In this document: in pieces, positions 26,499-35,380 of the stretch
Position numbering within the stretch: the first letter of the stretch is position 1
How the letters are laid out: each line of letters starts with the position of its first letter
From: Halobellus litoreus
Lineage (GTDB): Archaea; Halobacteriota; Halobacteria; Halobacteriales; Haloferacaceae
Reading direction: 5' to 3'
DNA: 64,000 nt
NCBI RefSeq assembly: GCF_024464595.1
Contig: NZ_JANHAW010000001.1
Location: 1,381,083-1,445,082, forward strand
Notes under the pieces: model-generated
Database searches by the model: none
The model's input: the letters and a program-made list of their open reading frames with translations, nothing else
What the model was told of the DNA's origin: nothing
Program-made: the position numbers and the translations under genes

Positions 26499-27882
26499 CG
26501 GCGCTCACCCCCGAACCGTCGGCAGAGGCGTCCCCAGGGGTCGCACCCCCGTCGGTACGGAGTTCGCCGCCGTCGGTGGCGACGGTGCTGTCGCGGCGTT
26601 CGTTCGGGATGAACTCGGGGTAGACCGAGACGCCGTGTTCGCCCTCGTCGAGCCCCTCGGACTCCTCTTCCTCGGTCACGCGGAGGCCGACGACCGCGTC
26701 GAGCACGTAGAGGACGATCGCGGACGCGACGACCGTCCACAGGGCGATGACGACGACGCCGACGACCTGCAGCGCGAACTGGTTGACCGCGAAGCCGCCG
26801 ACCGCGAACACCGGGATCAGCGCCGTCCCGACCGCGCCGGCGACACCGTGGACGGCGAAGACGCCGCAGACGTCGTCGGTTTTCAGCGTGTCGACGGTGA
26901 AGCGGAACGCCGGGAGGACCAGGAAGCCGCCGAGACCGCCCAGGAGCGCGCCGCCCCACCAGGTGACGTGCGGGACCGCGCCCGTGACGGCCACGAGACC
27001 GGCCAGCAGGCCGTTCGCGGTCCAGAGCGGGTCCGGCTTACCCTGGTAGCGTGCGGAGGTGAGCATCGCCATCGCGCCGCCGGCGCTCATTCCGAGCGTC
27101 GTCACGAGCGCCACGCGACCGAGCGCCGCGCCCATGAACGTGAGCGACCCGTCGTCGCCGACGGCGAGGATCGTCGCCTGCGTGCCGACGTTGAAGCCGT
27201 ACCAGCCGAACGCCAGGATGAACGTTCCCAGGACGGCGAGCAGCATCGAGTGGCCCGGGATGGGCTGGCTGTTACCGTTGGCGTCGTAGCGACCCTTGCG
27301 CGCCCCGACGAACTTGGCCGCGACGAGGCCCGCGATCCCGCCGCACATGTGGACGACGGTCGCCCCGGCGAAGTCGAGGTACCCCGCGCCGAGCGCGCTC
27401 CCGATGTAGCCGCTGGCCGAGAGGAGGCCGCCGCCCCACGTGAAGCCGACGACCACGGGGTAGATGATCGCCGTCATCACGACCGTGAACAGCACGTACG
27501 CGTCGAAGTTCATCCGCTCGGCGACGGCCCCGGAGACGATCGTCGCGGCCGTCATCGCGAAGACCGCACCGAAGAGCCAGCCGATCCACGCGTTCGGATC
27601 GCTGATGTGCGCGAACGCGCCGGAGATGCCGCCGCCGGAGGTGAGCCCCCCGACGACGCCGACGACGCCTGCGCCGACGACGAAGTAGATGATCGTCCCG
27701 AGGAACCAGTCACTCATGTTCTTCATCAGCACGTTCCCGACGTTCTTCGCGCGGACCTGCCCGGACTCCAGCAGCGCGAAGCCCGGCTGCATGAAGAAGA
27801 TCAGGAACGTGACGACCAGGACCCAGACGTTGTTGATGCCGTTCGCGACGGCGGTCGGATCGACCTGTAGCGGGGTTACCAT
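26491..27882 (-). CDS. amtB: Ammonium transporter Amt, copy 2
   Basis: This 463-residue ammonium channel has eleven membrane segments starting at [49 protein letters not shown] and [15 protein letters not shown] contain the pore histidines. Unlike the glutamine-free entry of copy 1 it reads [10 protein letters not shown], so the two paralogues are clearly diverged even though their GlnK partners are almost identical. GAGGTGAAAG precedes the ATG at 27882. It has a long TATA-started leader with the motif at 27913-27928. Confidence 0.95.
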   Translation of the reverse strand: MVTPLQVDPTAVANGINNVWVLVVTFLIFFMQPGFALLESGQVRAKNVGNVLMKNMSDWFLGTIIYFVVGAGVVGVVGGLTSGGGISGAFAHISDPNAWIGWLFGAVFAMTAATIVSGAVAERMNFDAYVLFTVVMTAIIYPVVVGFTWGGGLLSASGYIGSALGAGYLDFAGATVVHMCGGIAGLVAAKFVGARKGRYDANGNSQPIPGHSMLLAVLGTFILAFGWYGFNVGTQATILAVGDDGSLTFMGAALGRVALVTTLGMSAGGAMAMLTSARYQGKPDPLWTANGLLAGLVAVTGAVPHVTWWGGALLGGLGGFLVLPAFRFTVDTLKTDDVCGVFAVHGVAGAVGTALIPVFAVGGFAVNQFALQVVGVVVIALWTVVASAIVLYVLDAVVGLRVTEEEESEGLDEGEHGVSVYPEFIPNERRDSTVATDGGELRTDGGATPGDASADGSGVSADE

Positions 27883-27912
27883 ACTTTCACCTCTAACTTC
27901 GAACGTTCGTCC

Positions 27913-27928
27913 AGTGGTGCTCCAAATT
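27913..27928 (-). promoter_or_regulatory. Shared amtB leader motif, copy 2
   Basis: On the minus strand the sequence reads AATTTGGAGCACCACT, 30 bp before the amtB start and about 50 bp after the predicted transcription start. It is the counterpart of 25713-25728. Confidence 0.55.
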
Positions 27929-27976
27929 CGCTGTGATTCGTGGTCTGTGTCACGAGATATTCTCAAGCAAAGGTAG

Positions 27977-27986
27977 TATATAAATT
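27977..27986 (-). promoter_or_regulatory. TATA box of amtB copy 2
   Basis: TATATAAATT and its complement give a strong TATA element about 95 bp before the amtB start codon. This implies a leader of roughly 65-70 nt, unusual in a genome where many genes look leaderless. Confidence 0.5.
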
Positions 27987-28195
27987 TTGGAGTTGAATAT
28001 GTCTAAAATACCTATTCCTATCCAGACATTCGTATGATTTGGGTAATAATATAATGCGTATAAGGTCAAAGAGTGCGTAGATATCTATGTTATTACCCGT
28101 ATTTGGTGGACGTACGTTCAGGCAAATCCTGCCAAACCGTCCGTTTCAGCGGGTGCGCGCTCGGGCGGCGACAACGTCGGGCGGGGCGGACATCC

Positions 28196-29176
28196 TCAGA
28201 GTCGGTCGGCGAGGTCCTCGGCGAAGTACGTGACGATCAGGTCCGCGCCCGCTCGCTTCATCGCGAGCAGCGACTCGTGGGCAGTCGCTTCGAGGTCGAG
28301 CCATCCCCTCTCCGCGGCGGCGTGCACCATCGCGTACTCGCCGGAGACGTTGTAGGCGGCCACCGGGTGGTCGAACGCCTCGCGGATCGAGCGCACGACG
28401 TCGAGATACGCGAGCGCGGGCTTGATCATCAGCACGTCCGCGCCCTGTTCGACGTCGAGGGAGACTTCGCGGAGCGCCTCCCGACCGTTCGCGGGGTCCA
28501 TCTGGTAGTGACGCCGGTCGCCGAAGGCCGGAGCGCCGTCGGCCGCGTCGCGGAAGGGGCCGTAGAAGGCGCTCTCGTACTTCGCGGCGTAGGACATAAT
28601 CGGGACCGACTCGTGGCCCGCCGCGTCGAGTCCGTCGCGGATCGCGCCCACCATCCCGTCGGTCATCGAACTCGGCGCGACCATATCCGCGCCCGCTTCG
28701 GCGTGGGAGACGGCCGTCCTCGCCAGCAGGTCGAGCGTCGGATCGTTCCGGACCGTGAGGGTGGGATCCGACTCGGCGTCGGCTTCGAGCACGCCGCAGT
28801 GGCCGTGGCTGGTGTACTCACAGAGGCAGACGTCGGTGATCACGTACGCGTCCGTCTCGGCGGTGATCCGCCGCACGGCCTCCTGGACGACGCCGTCCTC
28901 GGCCCACGCGCGCGTCCCGCGCTCATCCTTCGATTCGGGAATTCCGAACACCATCACCGCCTCGACGCCCGTTTCCCGGACTTCCTCGACGCGTGCGACC
29001 GCGTCGTCGACGGGCACGCGCTCCTGGTTCGGCATCGACTCGATCGGGGCGCGCTCGTCGGTGGTCGCGTCGACGAAAATCGGCGCGACGAGGTCCCGCG
29101 CGTCCAGTCGGGTCTCGCTGACGAGCGGTCTGATGCCGTCGCGTCGCAGCCGTCGCGGACGGTCGGTGAGGTTCAT
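28196..29176 (-). CDS. hemB: Porphobilinogen synthase (ALA dehydratase)
   Basis: This 326-residue enzyme condenses two 5-aminolevulinates to porphobilinogen. Schiff-base lysines are Lys199 (SYAAKYESAFYGPFR) and Lys252 (LMIKPALAYLD). Zinc-site cysteines Cys117, Cys119 and Cys127 lie in VCLCEYTSHGHCG, so this is a zinc-dependent form. The ATG at 29176 gives the expected MNLTDRPRRLRRDG start. A T-rich element about 25 bp upstream suggests a leaderless transcript. A 24-bp tandem array lies directly behind that promoter. Confidence 0.96.
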   Translation of the reverse strand: MNLTDRPRRLRRDGIRPLVSETRLDARDLVAPIFVDATTDERAPIESMPNQERVPVDDAVARVEEVRETGVEAVMVFGIPESKDERGTRAWAEDGVVQEAVRRITAETDAYVITDVCLCEYTSHGHCGVLEADAESDPTLTVRNDPTLDLLARTAVSHAEAGADMVAPSSMTDGMVGAIRDGLDAAGHESVPIMSYAAKYESAFYGPFRDAADGAPAFGDRRHYQMDPANGREALREVSLDVEQGADVLMIKPALAYLDVVRSIREAFDHPVAAYNVSGEYAMVHAAAERGWLDLEATAHESLLAMKRAGADLIVTYFAEDLADRL

Positions 29177-29210
29177 ACGCCCCGCTTCGTCGCCGGCGGA
29201 AAAAATCGCA

Positions 29211-29306
29211 TCGGACTGCGGGGACGACGACGCCTCGGACAGCGGGAACGACGACGCCTCGGACAGCGGGAACGACGACGCCTCGGACAGCGGGAACGAC
29301 GACGCC
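29211..29306. repeat. Four 24-bp tandem repeats
   Basis: Units start at 29211, 29235, 29259 and 29283, with consensus TCGGACAGCGGGAACGACGA plus CGCC. Only three bases vary, in the first unit. The array sits between the divergent promoters of hemB and the DedA gene. Its length is a multiple of three and one frame reads SDSGNDDA repeatedly, but no start codon or conserved protein surrounds it. Confidence 0.9.
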
Positions 29307-29389
29307 GAGGACTTCGGCGACGAGACACATCTGTTCGGCCGCCGTCCGGAGCGAAATATGTTTGTGGCGCTCCCGGGTAGAGACGGACG

Positions 29390-29914
29390 ATGCAGTCGCT
29401 CGCGGTCGCCCTCCAACTCGACGCGATGCCGCCCCGCCTACTGGCGCTCTTGGAGTCCGAGTGGGCCTACGTGGCGCTCTTCGGCGTTTTCGTCCTCGAA
29501 GGCGCGATGCTGATGTACTTCATGCCGAGCGAACTCATCGTTCCCGGGTCGCTCCTGCTGCTCGGCGGCGACGCCCTCGTTCCGGTCCTCGCGGTCGCCG
29601 TGCTCGGTGCCACGGTCGGGCAGTACGCGCTGTTCAAGGTGGCCCAGCGCGGCGGCCGGGAGTACCTCCTCGCGAAGTCGTGGTTCCGCATCGACGAGAC
29701 GAAACTCGATCGGTTCGACGGCTGGTTCGAGCGGTGGGGGCCGATCGTCGTGCCCGTGAGCAACGCGTTGCTGTTCACCCGAGGGATGCTCACCGTCCCC
29801 GCCGGGTTCGCCGAGATGGACGACCGGCAGTTCCTCGCGCTGTCGGCGCTAGGCACGCTCGTCTTCGAGGTCGCGCTCGCGGGGCTGTACCTGTACGCCG
29901 GGACGCTGCTGTAG
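29390..29914 (+). CDS. DedA family membrane protein
   Basis: This 174-residue protein belongs to the DedA/SNARE-associated group, whose members include undecaprenyl-phosphate and lipid scramblase-type transporters. FVLEGAMLMYFMPSELIVPGSLLLLGG holds the typical E-x-P-sequence region and GATVGQYALFKVAQRGG the following glycine motif; FEVALAGLYLYAG is the final helix. Four hydrophobic segments are visible. A second ATG lies 12 codons in. In archaea the lipid carrier would be dolichyl phosphate; that is inference. Confidence 0.85.
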   Translation: MQSLAVALQLDAMPPRLLALLESEWAYVALFGVFVLEGAMLMYFMPSELIVPGSLLLLGGDALVPVLAVAVLGATVGQYALFKVAQRGGREYLLAKSWFRIDETKLDRFDGWFERWGPIVVPVSNALLFTRGMLTVPAGFAEMDDRQFLALSALGTLVFEVALAGLYLYAGTLL

Positions 29915-30035
29915 GAGGGAGTCGTGAACCGCGACGGGCGCGATGGCCCCTGGCTTCGTCCCGCGGAGTACTCGAACGCACCCGCAACACCGTCGGCGTG
30001 ATGACCGTGAACAGTGGCGGCGGTCACGGTCGGCG

Positions 30036-31604
30036 TCACTCGACGGGGTCGCCGTGGGACTCCCGAAGTTCGACCTTGCGGATCTTGCCCGTGGAGGTCT
30101 CGGGGAGGTCGTCGACGAACTCGACGACGGTCGGGCACTTGAAGTGCGCGAGGTTGTCGCGGGCGAACTCGATGACCCCCTCCTCGGTGAGGTCGGCACC
30201 GCCGGCCGGCACGACGATTGCTTTGGGCGTCTCGCCCCACTTCTCGTGGGGGACGCCGATCACGGCGACGCGCTCGATGTCGGGGTGGTCGTAGAGGGCG
30301 TCCTCGACCTCGACGCTGGAGATGTTCTCGCCGCCGCTGATGATGACGTCCTTCTTGCGGTCCTTGATCGCGACCATCCCGCGGTCGTCGATAGTGGCGA
30401 AGTCGCCGGTGTGGAACCACCCGTCGACCCGGCCGGTGAAGGCCTCCTGAGTCCGTTCGGGCTTGTTCCAGTAGCGGTCCATAACCTGGTTGCCGCGGAC
30501 GACGATCTCGCCCATCGTCTCGTCGTCGGGGGGGACGTCCTCGCCGTCCTCGTCGACGACTCGCAGTTCGGTCCCGAGCATCGCGTGGCCCTGGCGGGTC
30601 TTGATCGCGAAGCGACCCTCGCTCTCGATCCGGCGCGGCGAGTTGCTCGTCGTGATCAGCGGGCCGGTCTCGGTCAGCCCGTAGACGTGCAAGATGTTCC
30701 AGCCGAGTTCGTCCTCGACGGTCCGAATGGTGGATTCGGGCGGCGGGCTGGCCGCGGTCGCGATCCTGACCGGCTTGTCACCGGTCGCCGCGACGTCGTG
30801 TGTCTGGTAGTGGTCGATCATCTGATCGAGGACCGTCGGCGCGCCGCAGAGGTAGGTCACGTCGTGGGCGTGGATGCGCTCGAAGGCGCCCTGGGTGTCG
30901 AAGTGGCGCTGACAGACGTGCGTCCCGCCGACGCCGGTGATGACGTAGGGATAGCCCCACCCGTTGACGTGGAACATCGGGAGCGTCCAGAGATAGGCGT
31001 CGTCGTCGCTGACCTCGGTGTGGTGGGTGGTGATCAGCGCGTGCCAGTGTTCGGTGCGGTGGGTGCGGACCACGCCCTTCGGGTCGCCGGTCGTCCCGCT
31101 CGTGTAGTTGATCGTCGCGGGGTCGTCCTCGGAGATGTCGGGGCGCTCGACCGCGCCGGGGTCGGCTCCGTCCAGGAGCGCCTCGTAGTCGTGCCAGTCG
31201 CCGTCGACGCGGTCGGCCGGGTTGGCGACGAACGTCGCGGCGGGGACCCTGTCGCGGATCGCCTCGACCTTCTCGGCGTACTCGTGGTCGGCGACGACCG
31301 CCCGGGCCTCGCAGTCGTCGAGGATGTACTCGTAGTCCTCGGCGATGAGCCGGTAGTTGAGCGGGACCGAGACGGCCCCGAGGACGTTGATCGCGAACAG
31401 CGTCTCCAGAAACCAGTGCGTGTTCGGCGAGAGCAGCGCCACGCGGTCACCCTCCTCGATGCCGAGATCCGAGAGCGCCGCCGCTGCGCGGTCGACTCGC
31501 TCGCCGAACTCGGCGTAGGTGTACTCGGTGCCGTCGTGGGCGACCACGCCGACGGCGTCGCCGTAGACGTCGACTCCCCTGTCGAGGAAGTCGAGCGTCG
31601 TCAT
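30036..31604 (-). CDS. Acyl-CoA ligase (AMP-forming)
   Basis: This 522-residue adenylate-forming enzyme activates a carboxylic acid, probably a fatty acid, to its CoA thioester. The AMP-binding P-loop is YTSGTTGDPKG at residues 168-178; VYGLTETGP, GWFHTGDFATID and RKKDVIISGGENISSVEVE are the A5, A7 and A8 motifs; STGKIRKVELR carries the catalytic lysine. The ATG at 31604 is chosen because a perfect operator-like dyad lies just upstream at 31612-31640; an ATG at 31634 would place that dyad in coding sequence. It is divergent from a thiolase-DUF35 pair, consistent with one fatty-acid or related degradation locus. Confidence 0.92.
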   Translation of the reverse strand: MTTLDFLDRGVDVYGDAVGVVAHDGTEYTYAEFGERVDRAAAALSDLGIEEGDRVALLSPNTHWFLETLFAINVLGAVSVPLNYRLIAEDYEYILDDCEARAVVADHEYAEKVEAIRDRVPAATFVANPADRVDGDWHDYEALLDGADPGAVERPDISEDDPATINYTSGTTGDPKGVVRTHRTEHWHALITTHHTEVSDDDAYLWTLPMFHVNGWGYPYVITGVGGTHVCQRHFDTQGAFERIHAHDVTYLCGAPTVLDQMIDHYQTHDVAATGDKPVRIATAASPPPESTIRTVEDELGWNILHVYGLTETGPLITTSNSPRRIESEGRFAIKTRQGHAMLGTELRVVDEDGEDVPPDDETMGEIVVRGNQVMDRYWNKPERTQEAFTGRVDGWFHTGDFATIDDRGMVAIKDRKKDVIISGGENISSVEVEDALYDHPDIERVAVIGVPHEKWGETPKAIVVPAGGADLTEEGVIEFARDNLAHFKCPTVVEFVDDLPETSTGKIRKVELRESHGDPVE

Positions 31605-31611
31605 CGGTCGA

Positions 31612-31640
31612 TTCACAGTGTACCAACGCGCCACTGTGAA
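31612..31640. promoter_or_regulatory. Perfect 9-bp dyad in divergent promoter
   Basis: TTCACAGTG at 31612-31620 and CACTGTGAA at 31632-31640 are perfect reverse complements separated by 11 bp. The dyad lies 8 bp before the acyl-CoA ligase start and next to a TATA-like CTTTACG on its far side. A repressor bound here would cover the transcription start of the ligase gene. Confidence 0.55.
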
Positions 31641-31761
31641 ACGTAAAGTTCTTTCTCAACGGCGGGGTCGAACTCCTGTCTCTCGATTGCGACAACCAGA
31701 ATCAGATTCTGACACTTACGCGACCAAACTATTAATATCAATAGTTGACTCTCCACAGGGG

Positions 31762-32940
31762 ATGTCCACAGCTCATCTCATCGCGGTCGGCTCCTCTCCG
31801 CTGGGCAAGACGGACCTGCCCGGCCGCGACTTGTTCTCGAAGGCACTGGCCGAGGCGTTCGAGGAGTTGCCCGATCCGGCCGACGTCGTCGACGGGCTCT
31901 ACGTCGGCGCCCAGTCCGAACGGTACGAGAATCAGATTATGCAGGGGACGCTCATGGCCGAATGGGCCGGCCTTCGGAACGTCCCCGCAGAGCGCGTCGA
32001 GGCGTGTGCGGCCGCCGGTGCGCTCGCGCTCAAGAACGCAGTCCGGGACGTTCGGGCGGGCGTCCACGACGCGGTGCTGGCCTGTGGCGTCGAGAAGATG
32101 ACCGCCGGCGGGACCGAAGGGGCCACGAACGCGCTCGGTGCCGCGTTCGAGCGGGCCTTAGAGCAACGGTCCGGGATCACCGCGCCCGCCACGTACGCCC
32201 TGCTCGCGCGGCGATACCTCCACGAGACCGAGGCAACGGAACGGGACCTGGCCAGGATCGCCGTGAAGAACCACCGGAACGCGGCGGACAACCCACGGGC
32301 GATGTTCCAGCAAGCAGTCGATATCGAGACTGTCATGGACGCTCCCGGCGTCGCTCCGCCACTGAAACTGTACGACTGTGCGCCGGTTACCGACGGTGCC
32401 GCGGCCGTCGTCGTCGCGAACGACGAGGTGGCGGCCGACCTGCAGGACCGTGACGACGCGGTCCGCGTGGCCGGCGTCGGCTCGGCGGCCAACAACCTCG
32501 CCGTCGCGGAGCGCGACCTGACGTTCGTCGAGGGGGCGAACGTCGCCGCCTCGACCGCCTACGAGGACGCCGGCGTGGGCGCGGCGGACATCGACGTCGC
32601 GGAGGTCCACGACGCCTTCACCGTCTGCGAGGCGCTGCTGGCCGAGGCCGCCGAGTTCGCTCCCAAGGGTCGCGGAATCGAGACCGTCGAGGATCCCGGG
32701 GACCGATCGGCGGGCTGGACTGACGTCCAGATCAACACCAGCGGCGGGCTGAAGGCCCGCGGGCACCCGATCGGGGCGACCGGGCTGTTGCAGGCGGTCG
32801 AGGCCTACGAACAGCTCACCGGACGGGCCGGGGACCGGCAGGTGGCCGACGCCGACACCGCGCTGCTCATCAACGAAGGCGGCGTCGCGGACGCCCACAC
32901 GGTGGCCACCGTCCTGACGGCAAATGACGGAGGAGCGTGA
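31762..32940 (+). CDS. Thiolase family protein
   Basis: This 392-residue protein is a SCP2/archaeal-type thiolase. The nucleophilic cysteine is Cys82 in VEACAAAGALAL; EVHDAFTVCEALLAEAAEF supplies the HDAF motif, and SGGLKARGHPIGATGLLQ the histidine motif. The C-terminal Cys-x-Gly found in classical acetyl-CoA thiolases is replaced by INEGGVADAH. Archaeal thiolases of this group act with a DUF35 partner, which is encoded 6 bp downstream. GGGG lies next to the ATG at 31762, and CTATTAATATC upstream is a TATA candidate. Confidence 0.9.
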   Translation: MSTAHLIAVGSSPLGKTDLPGRDLFSKALAEAFEELPDPADVVDGLYVGAQSERYENQIMQGTLMAEWAGLRNVPAERVEACAAAGALALKNAVRDVRAGVHDAVLACGVEKMTAGGTEGATNALGAAFERALEQRSGITAPATYALLARRYLHETEATERDLARIAVKNHRNAADNPRAMFQQAVDIETVMDAPGVAPPLKLYDCAPVTDGAAAVVVANDEVAADLQDRDDAVRVAGVGSAANNLAVAERDLTFVEGANVAASTAYEDAGVGAADIDVAEVHDAFTVCEALLAEAAEFAPKGRGIETVEDPGDRSAGWTDVQINTSGGLKARGHPIGATGLLQAVEAYEQLTGRAGDRQVADADTALLINEGGVADAHTVATVLTANDGGA

Positions 32941-32946
32941 TTCACG

Positions 32947-33417
32947 ATGACAGACACCGATTCCACGACGACGGGACCGCTCGTACCGGACGACATCACC
33001 GCCGACTCGCCCTTTACGCTCCCGGGCTTCTTCGACGCGTTAGCCGAGGGCCGGTTGATAGCCGCCCACTGTACGGAGTGCGAGACACAGATGCTGCCGC
33101 CTCGCCCCGCCTGTTACGGCTGTGGCAGCCGGGCCGTCACCCTGTCGGAACAGCCCCGGACCGGCGAGGTGGTCTCGTACACGTCGGTCAACCGACCCCC
33201 GTCCGCGTTCGACCACTTGGCGCCGATCACCGTCGCGGTGGTCGAACTCGACTCCTCGGCTCGGCTCACGGGTCGAGTCGACGCGCCGCTCGAGGACGTC
33301 GCCATCGGAGACCGCGTCGAGCTCCGAGTCTGTGATCCCGAGACAGTCGATATCGATCCGGACTTCGATCTGTCCTACGAGGAGGAGTGGCCGATCCACG
33401 TCTTCGAGCTGCTGTAA
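32947..33417 (+). CDS. DUF35 zinc-ribbon OB-fold protein
   Basis: This 156-residue protein has a rubredoxin-like zinc ribbon with Cys42, Cys45, Cys56 and Cys59, followed by an OB-fold (VVSYTSVNRPPSAFDHLAPITVAVVELD). In archaea DUF35 proteins bridge acetoacetyl-CoA thiolase and HMG-CoA synthase in the mevalonate pathway; similar proteins also pair with other thiolases. Here it follows the thiolase by 6 bp, so the two very likely form a complex. Its N-terminal helix DSPFTLPGFFDALAEGRL matches the family. Confidence 0.9.
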   Translation: MTDTDSTTTGPLVPDDITADSPFTLPGFFDALAEGRLIAAHCTECETQMLPPRPACYGCGSRAVTLSEQPRTGEVVSYTSVNRPPSAFDHLAPITVAVVELDSSARLTGRVDAPLEDVAIGDRVELRVCDPETVDIDPDFDLSYEEEWPIHVFELL

Positions 33418-33649
33418 ACGGATACACACTGACGGGATCCTGTTACGGTGAACGGCCCACCGTGCACTGCGTCGGGTGCGCCGGCTCAAGGTCTCCCGTT
33501 CGTCGGCGTGAACTGCTCGGTCGTCGATCTGCTTGTCGAAAGCGAGGGCAAGAGCCGACCGCGGGAGGCCCGCAGGCGGATGCTATCGCGAACGCGCGCC
33601 CGCCTCGTCCCCGGAGGACTTTTCGACCTACGTCGCGTTCGGATGGGAC

Positions 33650-34378
33650 GTGAGCGACTTCGACGAGGAAGCGGAGCGGGAGCGACTGCGCGAAAAGTAC
33701 GAGAAGGACGAGGAGCGGCGCAAGGAGACCCAGCAGATGAGCGAACTCCTGCTGAAGGGCGCGACGATGACCAATCAGCACTGCGGCGAGTGCGGGTCGC
33801 CGATATTCCGCTACCAGGGCCAGGAGTTCTGCCCGAGCTGCCAGCGCGTCACCGGCGGGGAGGCGGCGTCGGGCGGCGAGACCGCCGAATCGTCGCCGGA
33901 ATCACCTCCGCCGTCGGAGGCTGGCGCCGCCGGCCGGTCGGAATCGAACGGCGCGGTCGAGCGGGAGTCGACGGCGGCCGGTTCGGCCGAGACCGACGAC
34001 CGGGAGAGCGGCAGAAGCGTCGCCCCCGGACCGGAGCCGGATTCGGAACCAGAGCCGAACGCGGCGGCAGCCGGGGAGGCGGGCGTCAGCCCGAAACCGG
34101 AGGCGACGAGCGGTCGATCGGCCGACAGCGGTGGAACGCCGGGTGGTCACCCGACCGACAGCGGTGGAGCGCCGCGCAGTCCGTCGGCCGACGTCGGGAA
34201 GACGCCGAGCGCCGCGGACGAGGAGTCGGCGGCGAGCGAACAGACGGCACGGGACGCGCTGCTGCGGGCGCTGACGCGTCACGCGCAGTTGGCGGAGCGG
34301 ACGGACGACCCGCGACAGGCGAAGGCGCATCTGGCGGCCGCGAGAGAAGCCGCCGAAGCGCTCGACGAACTCGAATAG
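33650..34378 (+). CDS. SSSCA1-type zinc-ribbon protein
   Basis: This 242-residue protein resembles the Sjogren syndrome/scleroderma autoantigen 1 (p27) family. The GTG at 33650 gives a charged helix DEEAERERLREKYEKDEERR, then a zinc ribbon with Cys45, Cys48, Cys61 and Cys64 (QHCGECGSPIFRYQGQEFCP). Residues 68-195 are low complexity, rich in Ser, Glu, Pro and Ala. The end is a helical segment LLRALTRHAQLAERTDDPRQAK. Function in archaea is unknown. The next gene is convergent, 15 bp away. Confidence 0.82.
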   Translation: MSDFDEEAERERLREKYEKDEERRKETQQMSELLLKGATMTNQHCGECGSPIFRYQGQEFCPSCQRVTGGEAASGGETAESSPESPPPSEAGAAGRSESNGAVERESTAAGSAETDDRESGRSVAPGPEPDSEPEPNAAAAGEAGVSPKPEATSGRSADSGGTPGGHPTDSGGAPRSPSADVGKTPSAADEESAASEQTARDALLRALTRHAQLAERTDDPRQAKAHLAAAREAAEALDELE

Positions 34379-34393
34379 CGGGATAACACCGAT

Positions 34394-35269
34394 TCAGGCG
34401 GCGAGCGCCCCGGCCAGCTTGAGTCGGACGTACCCCAGATAGGGGATCCGGATCCGGGCGGTCCCGCGGATCCACTCGGGCCGGACCGGCCCCGCGATGT
34501 TGCTCGCCTGGTCGTACCGCGCGTTCGCGTCGCCCTTCGTGATGAATCCGTCGTGCGGGGCGGGGCAGTTCGAGAGCTGGCTGCAGTCGTTCGCGTTCAT
34601 ATAGTCTGTGTTCGCCCGGTCGTACCAGTTCTCGCCCTCCTCGACGTGGAAGTGCGCCCGGTGGATGATCGGCGAGCCGGCGCGGCTGGGCGGATCGTAG
34701 ATCACCACCGAGCCGTTGCCGCCGAAGCTCCGATAGCCCTCCTCGCTCCCGATGTCGACGGTCACGACGCCCGTGTCGCCGTAGGCGTAGTCGGGCGTGA
34801 ACCGCTGGGGCTCGGTCACGAAGATCAGGTCGCCGCGGGACATCTCCGGCTCCATACTGCCGCTCTCGACGGCGACCATCGGCGGCCAGACGCCGCTGAT
34901 GGCGAAGAGCAGGAGGCCGACGGCGACGACGGCCAGCGCGCTGTAGAGCGTCTCGCGGATGAACAGAAGCGGTCCGCTCCGCGCGGTCCGGAAGCGCGTC
35001 AGGAAACTCGCGTCGCGGTCGGCGGCCCGCGTTCCGGGCTGCGGCCGGGGACGTCGATCGGAGGGTCGGCGATCGCGGGCGGCGGTCGCCTCGTCACTGG
35101 AGTCGTCGGGACGGCTTCTCGGTCCCGACCCGTCCCGCTCGGGCCCGTCGCGGGTCGCGTCCGAGACCGTGCCGGTCGCAGTCTCCGACCCGTCCGGCGA
35201 CGCCCCGTCATCGCGCGGGGAGGCCTCCCGGCGACCAGGCGTGTTCCGCTCTCCCTCTTCGTCCGTCAT
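34394..35269 (-). CDS. Signal peptidase I, ER/archaeal type
   Basis: This 291-residue membrane protease removes signal peptides outside the membrane. About 90 N-terminal residues are a polar, disordered, cytoplasmic head. One hydrophobic segment (LYSALAVVAVGLLLFAISGV) anchors it. The nucleophile is Ser138 in ESGSMEPEM, the base His203 in IIHRAHF, and the acid Asp247 in TKGDANARYD: the Ser-His-Asp set of ER-type enzymes. It stands alone, divergent from the PolD small subunit, and is probably the housekeeping enzyme, in contrast to the paralogue at 43242. Confidence 0.92.
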   Translation of the reverse strand: MTDEEGERNTPGRREASPRDDGASPDGSETATGTVSDATRDGPERDGSGPRSRPDDSSDEATAARDRRPSDRRPRPQPGTRAADRDASFLTRFRTARSGPLLFIRETLYSALAVVAVGLLLFAISGVWPPMVAVESGSMEPEMSRGDLIFVTEPQRFTPDYAYGDTGVVTVDIGSEEGYRSFGGNGSVVIYDPPSRAGSPIIHRAHFHVEEGENWYDRANTDYMNANDCSQLSNCPAPHDGFITKGDANARYDQASNIAGPVRPEWIRGTARIRIPYLGYVRLKLAGALAA

Positions 35270-35380
35270 CTACCCGGGTTTCTTCGCCGCCGCGTTTCAA
35301 CCTTCTGGGCCGCATCGGTCCCGGCCGCGGGTCGCGGACGCGTTCAGTACGTTTTTCTTCCGCTACCCCGTTCGGTCGGT

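Larger units (their letters stand above)
27883..28195. other. amtB copy 2 promoter region
   Basis: No gene is seen. The region holds the leader motif at 27913-27928, a TATA box at 27977-27986 and a further AT-rich tract at 27990-28100, then GC-rich sequence that follows the hemB terminus. Confidence 0.5.

Noticed and set aside
29211-29306. Possible CRISPR array at the 24-bp repeats
   Set aside because: Units are contiguous without spacers and no cas gene is near.
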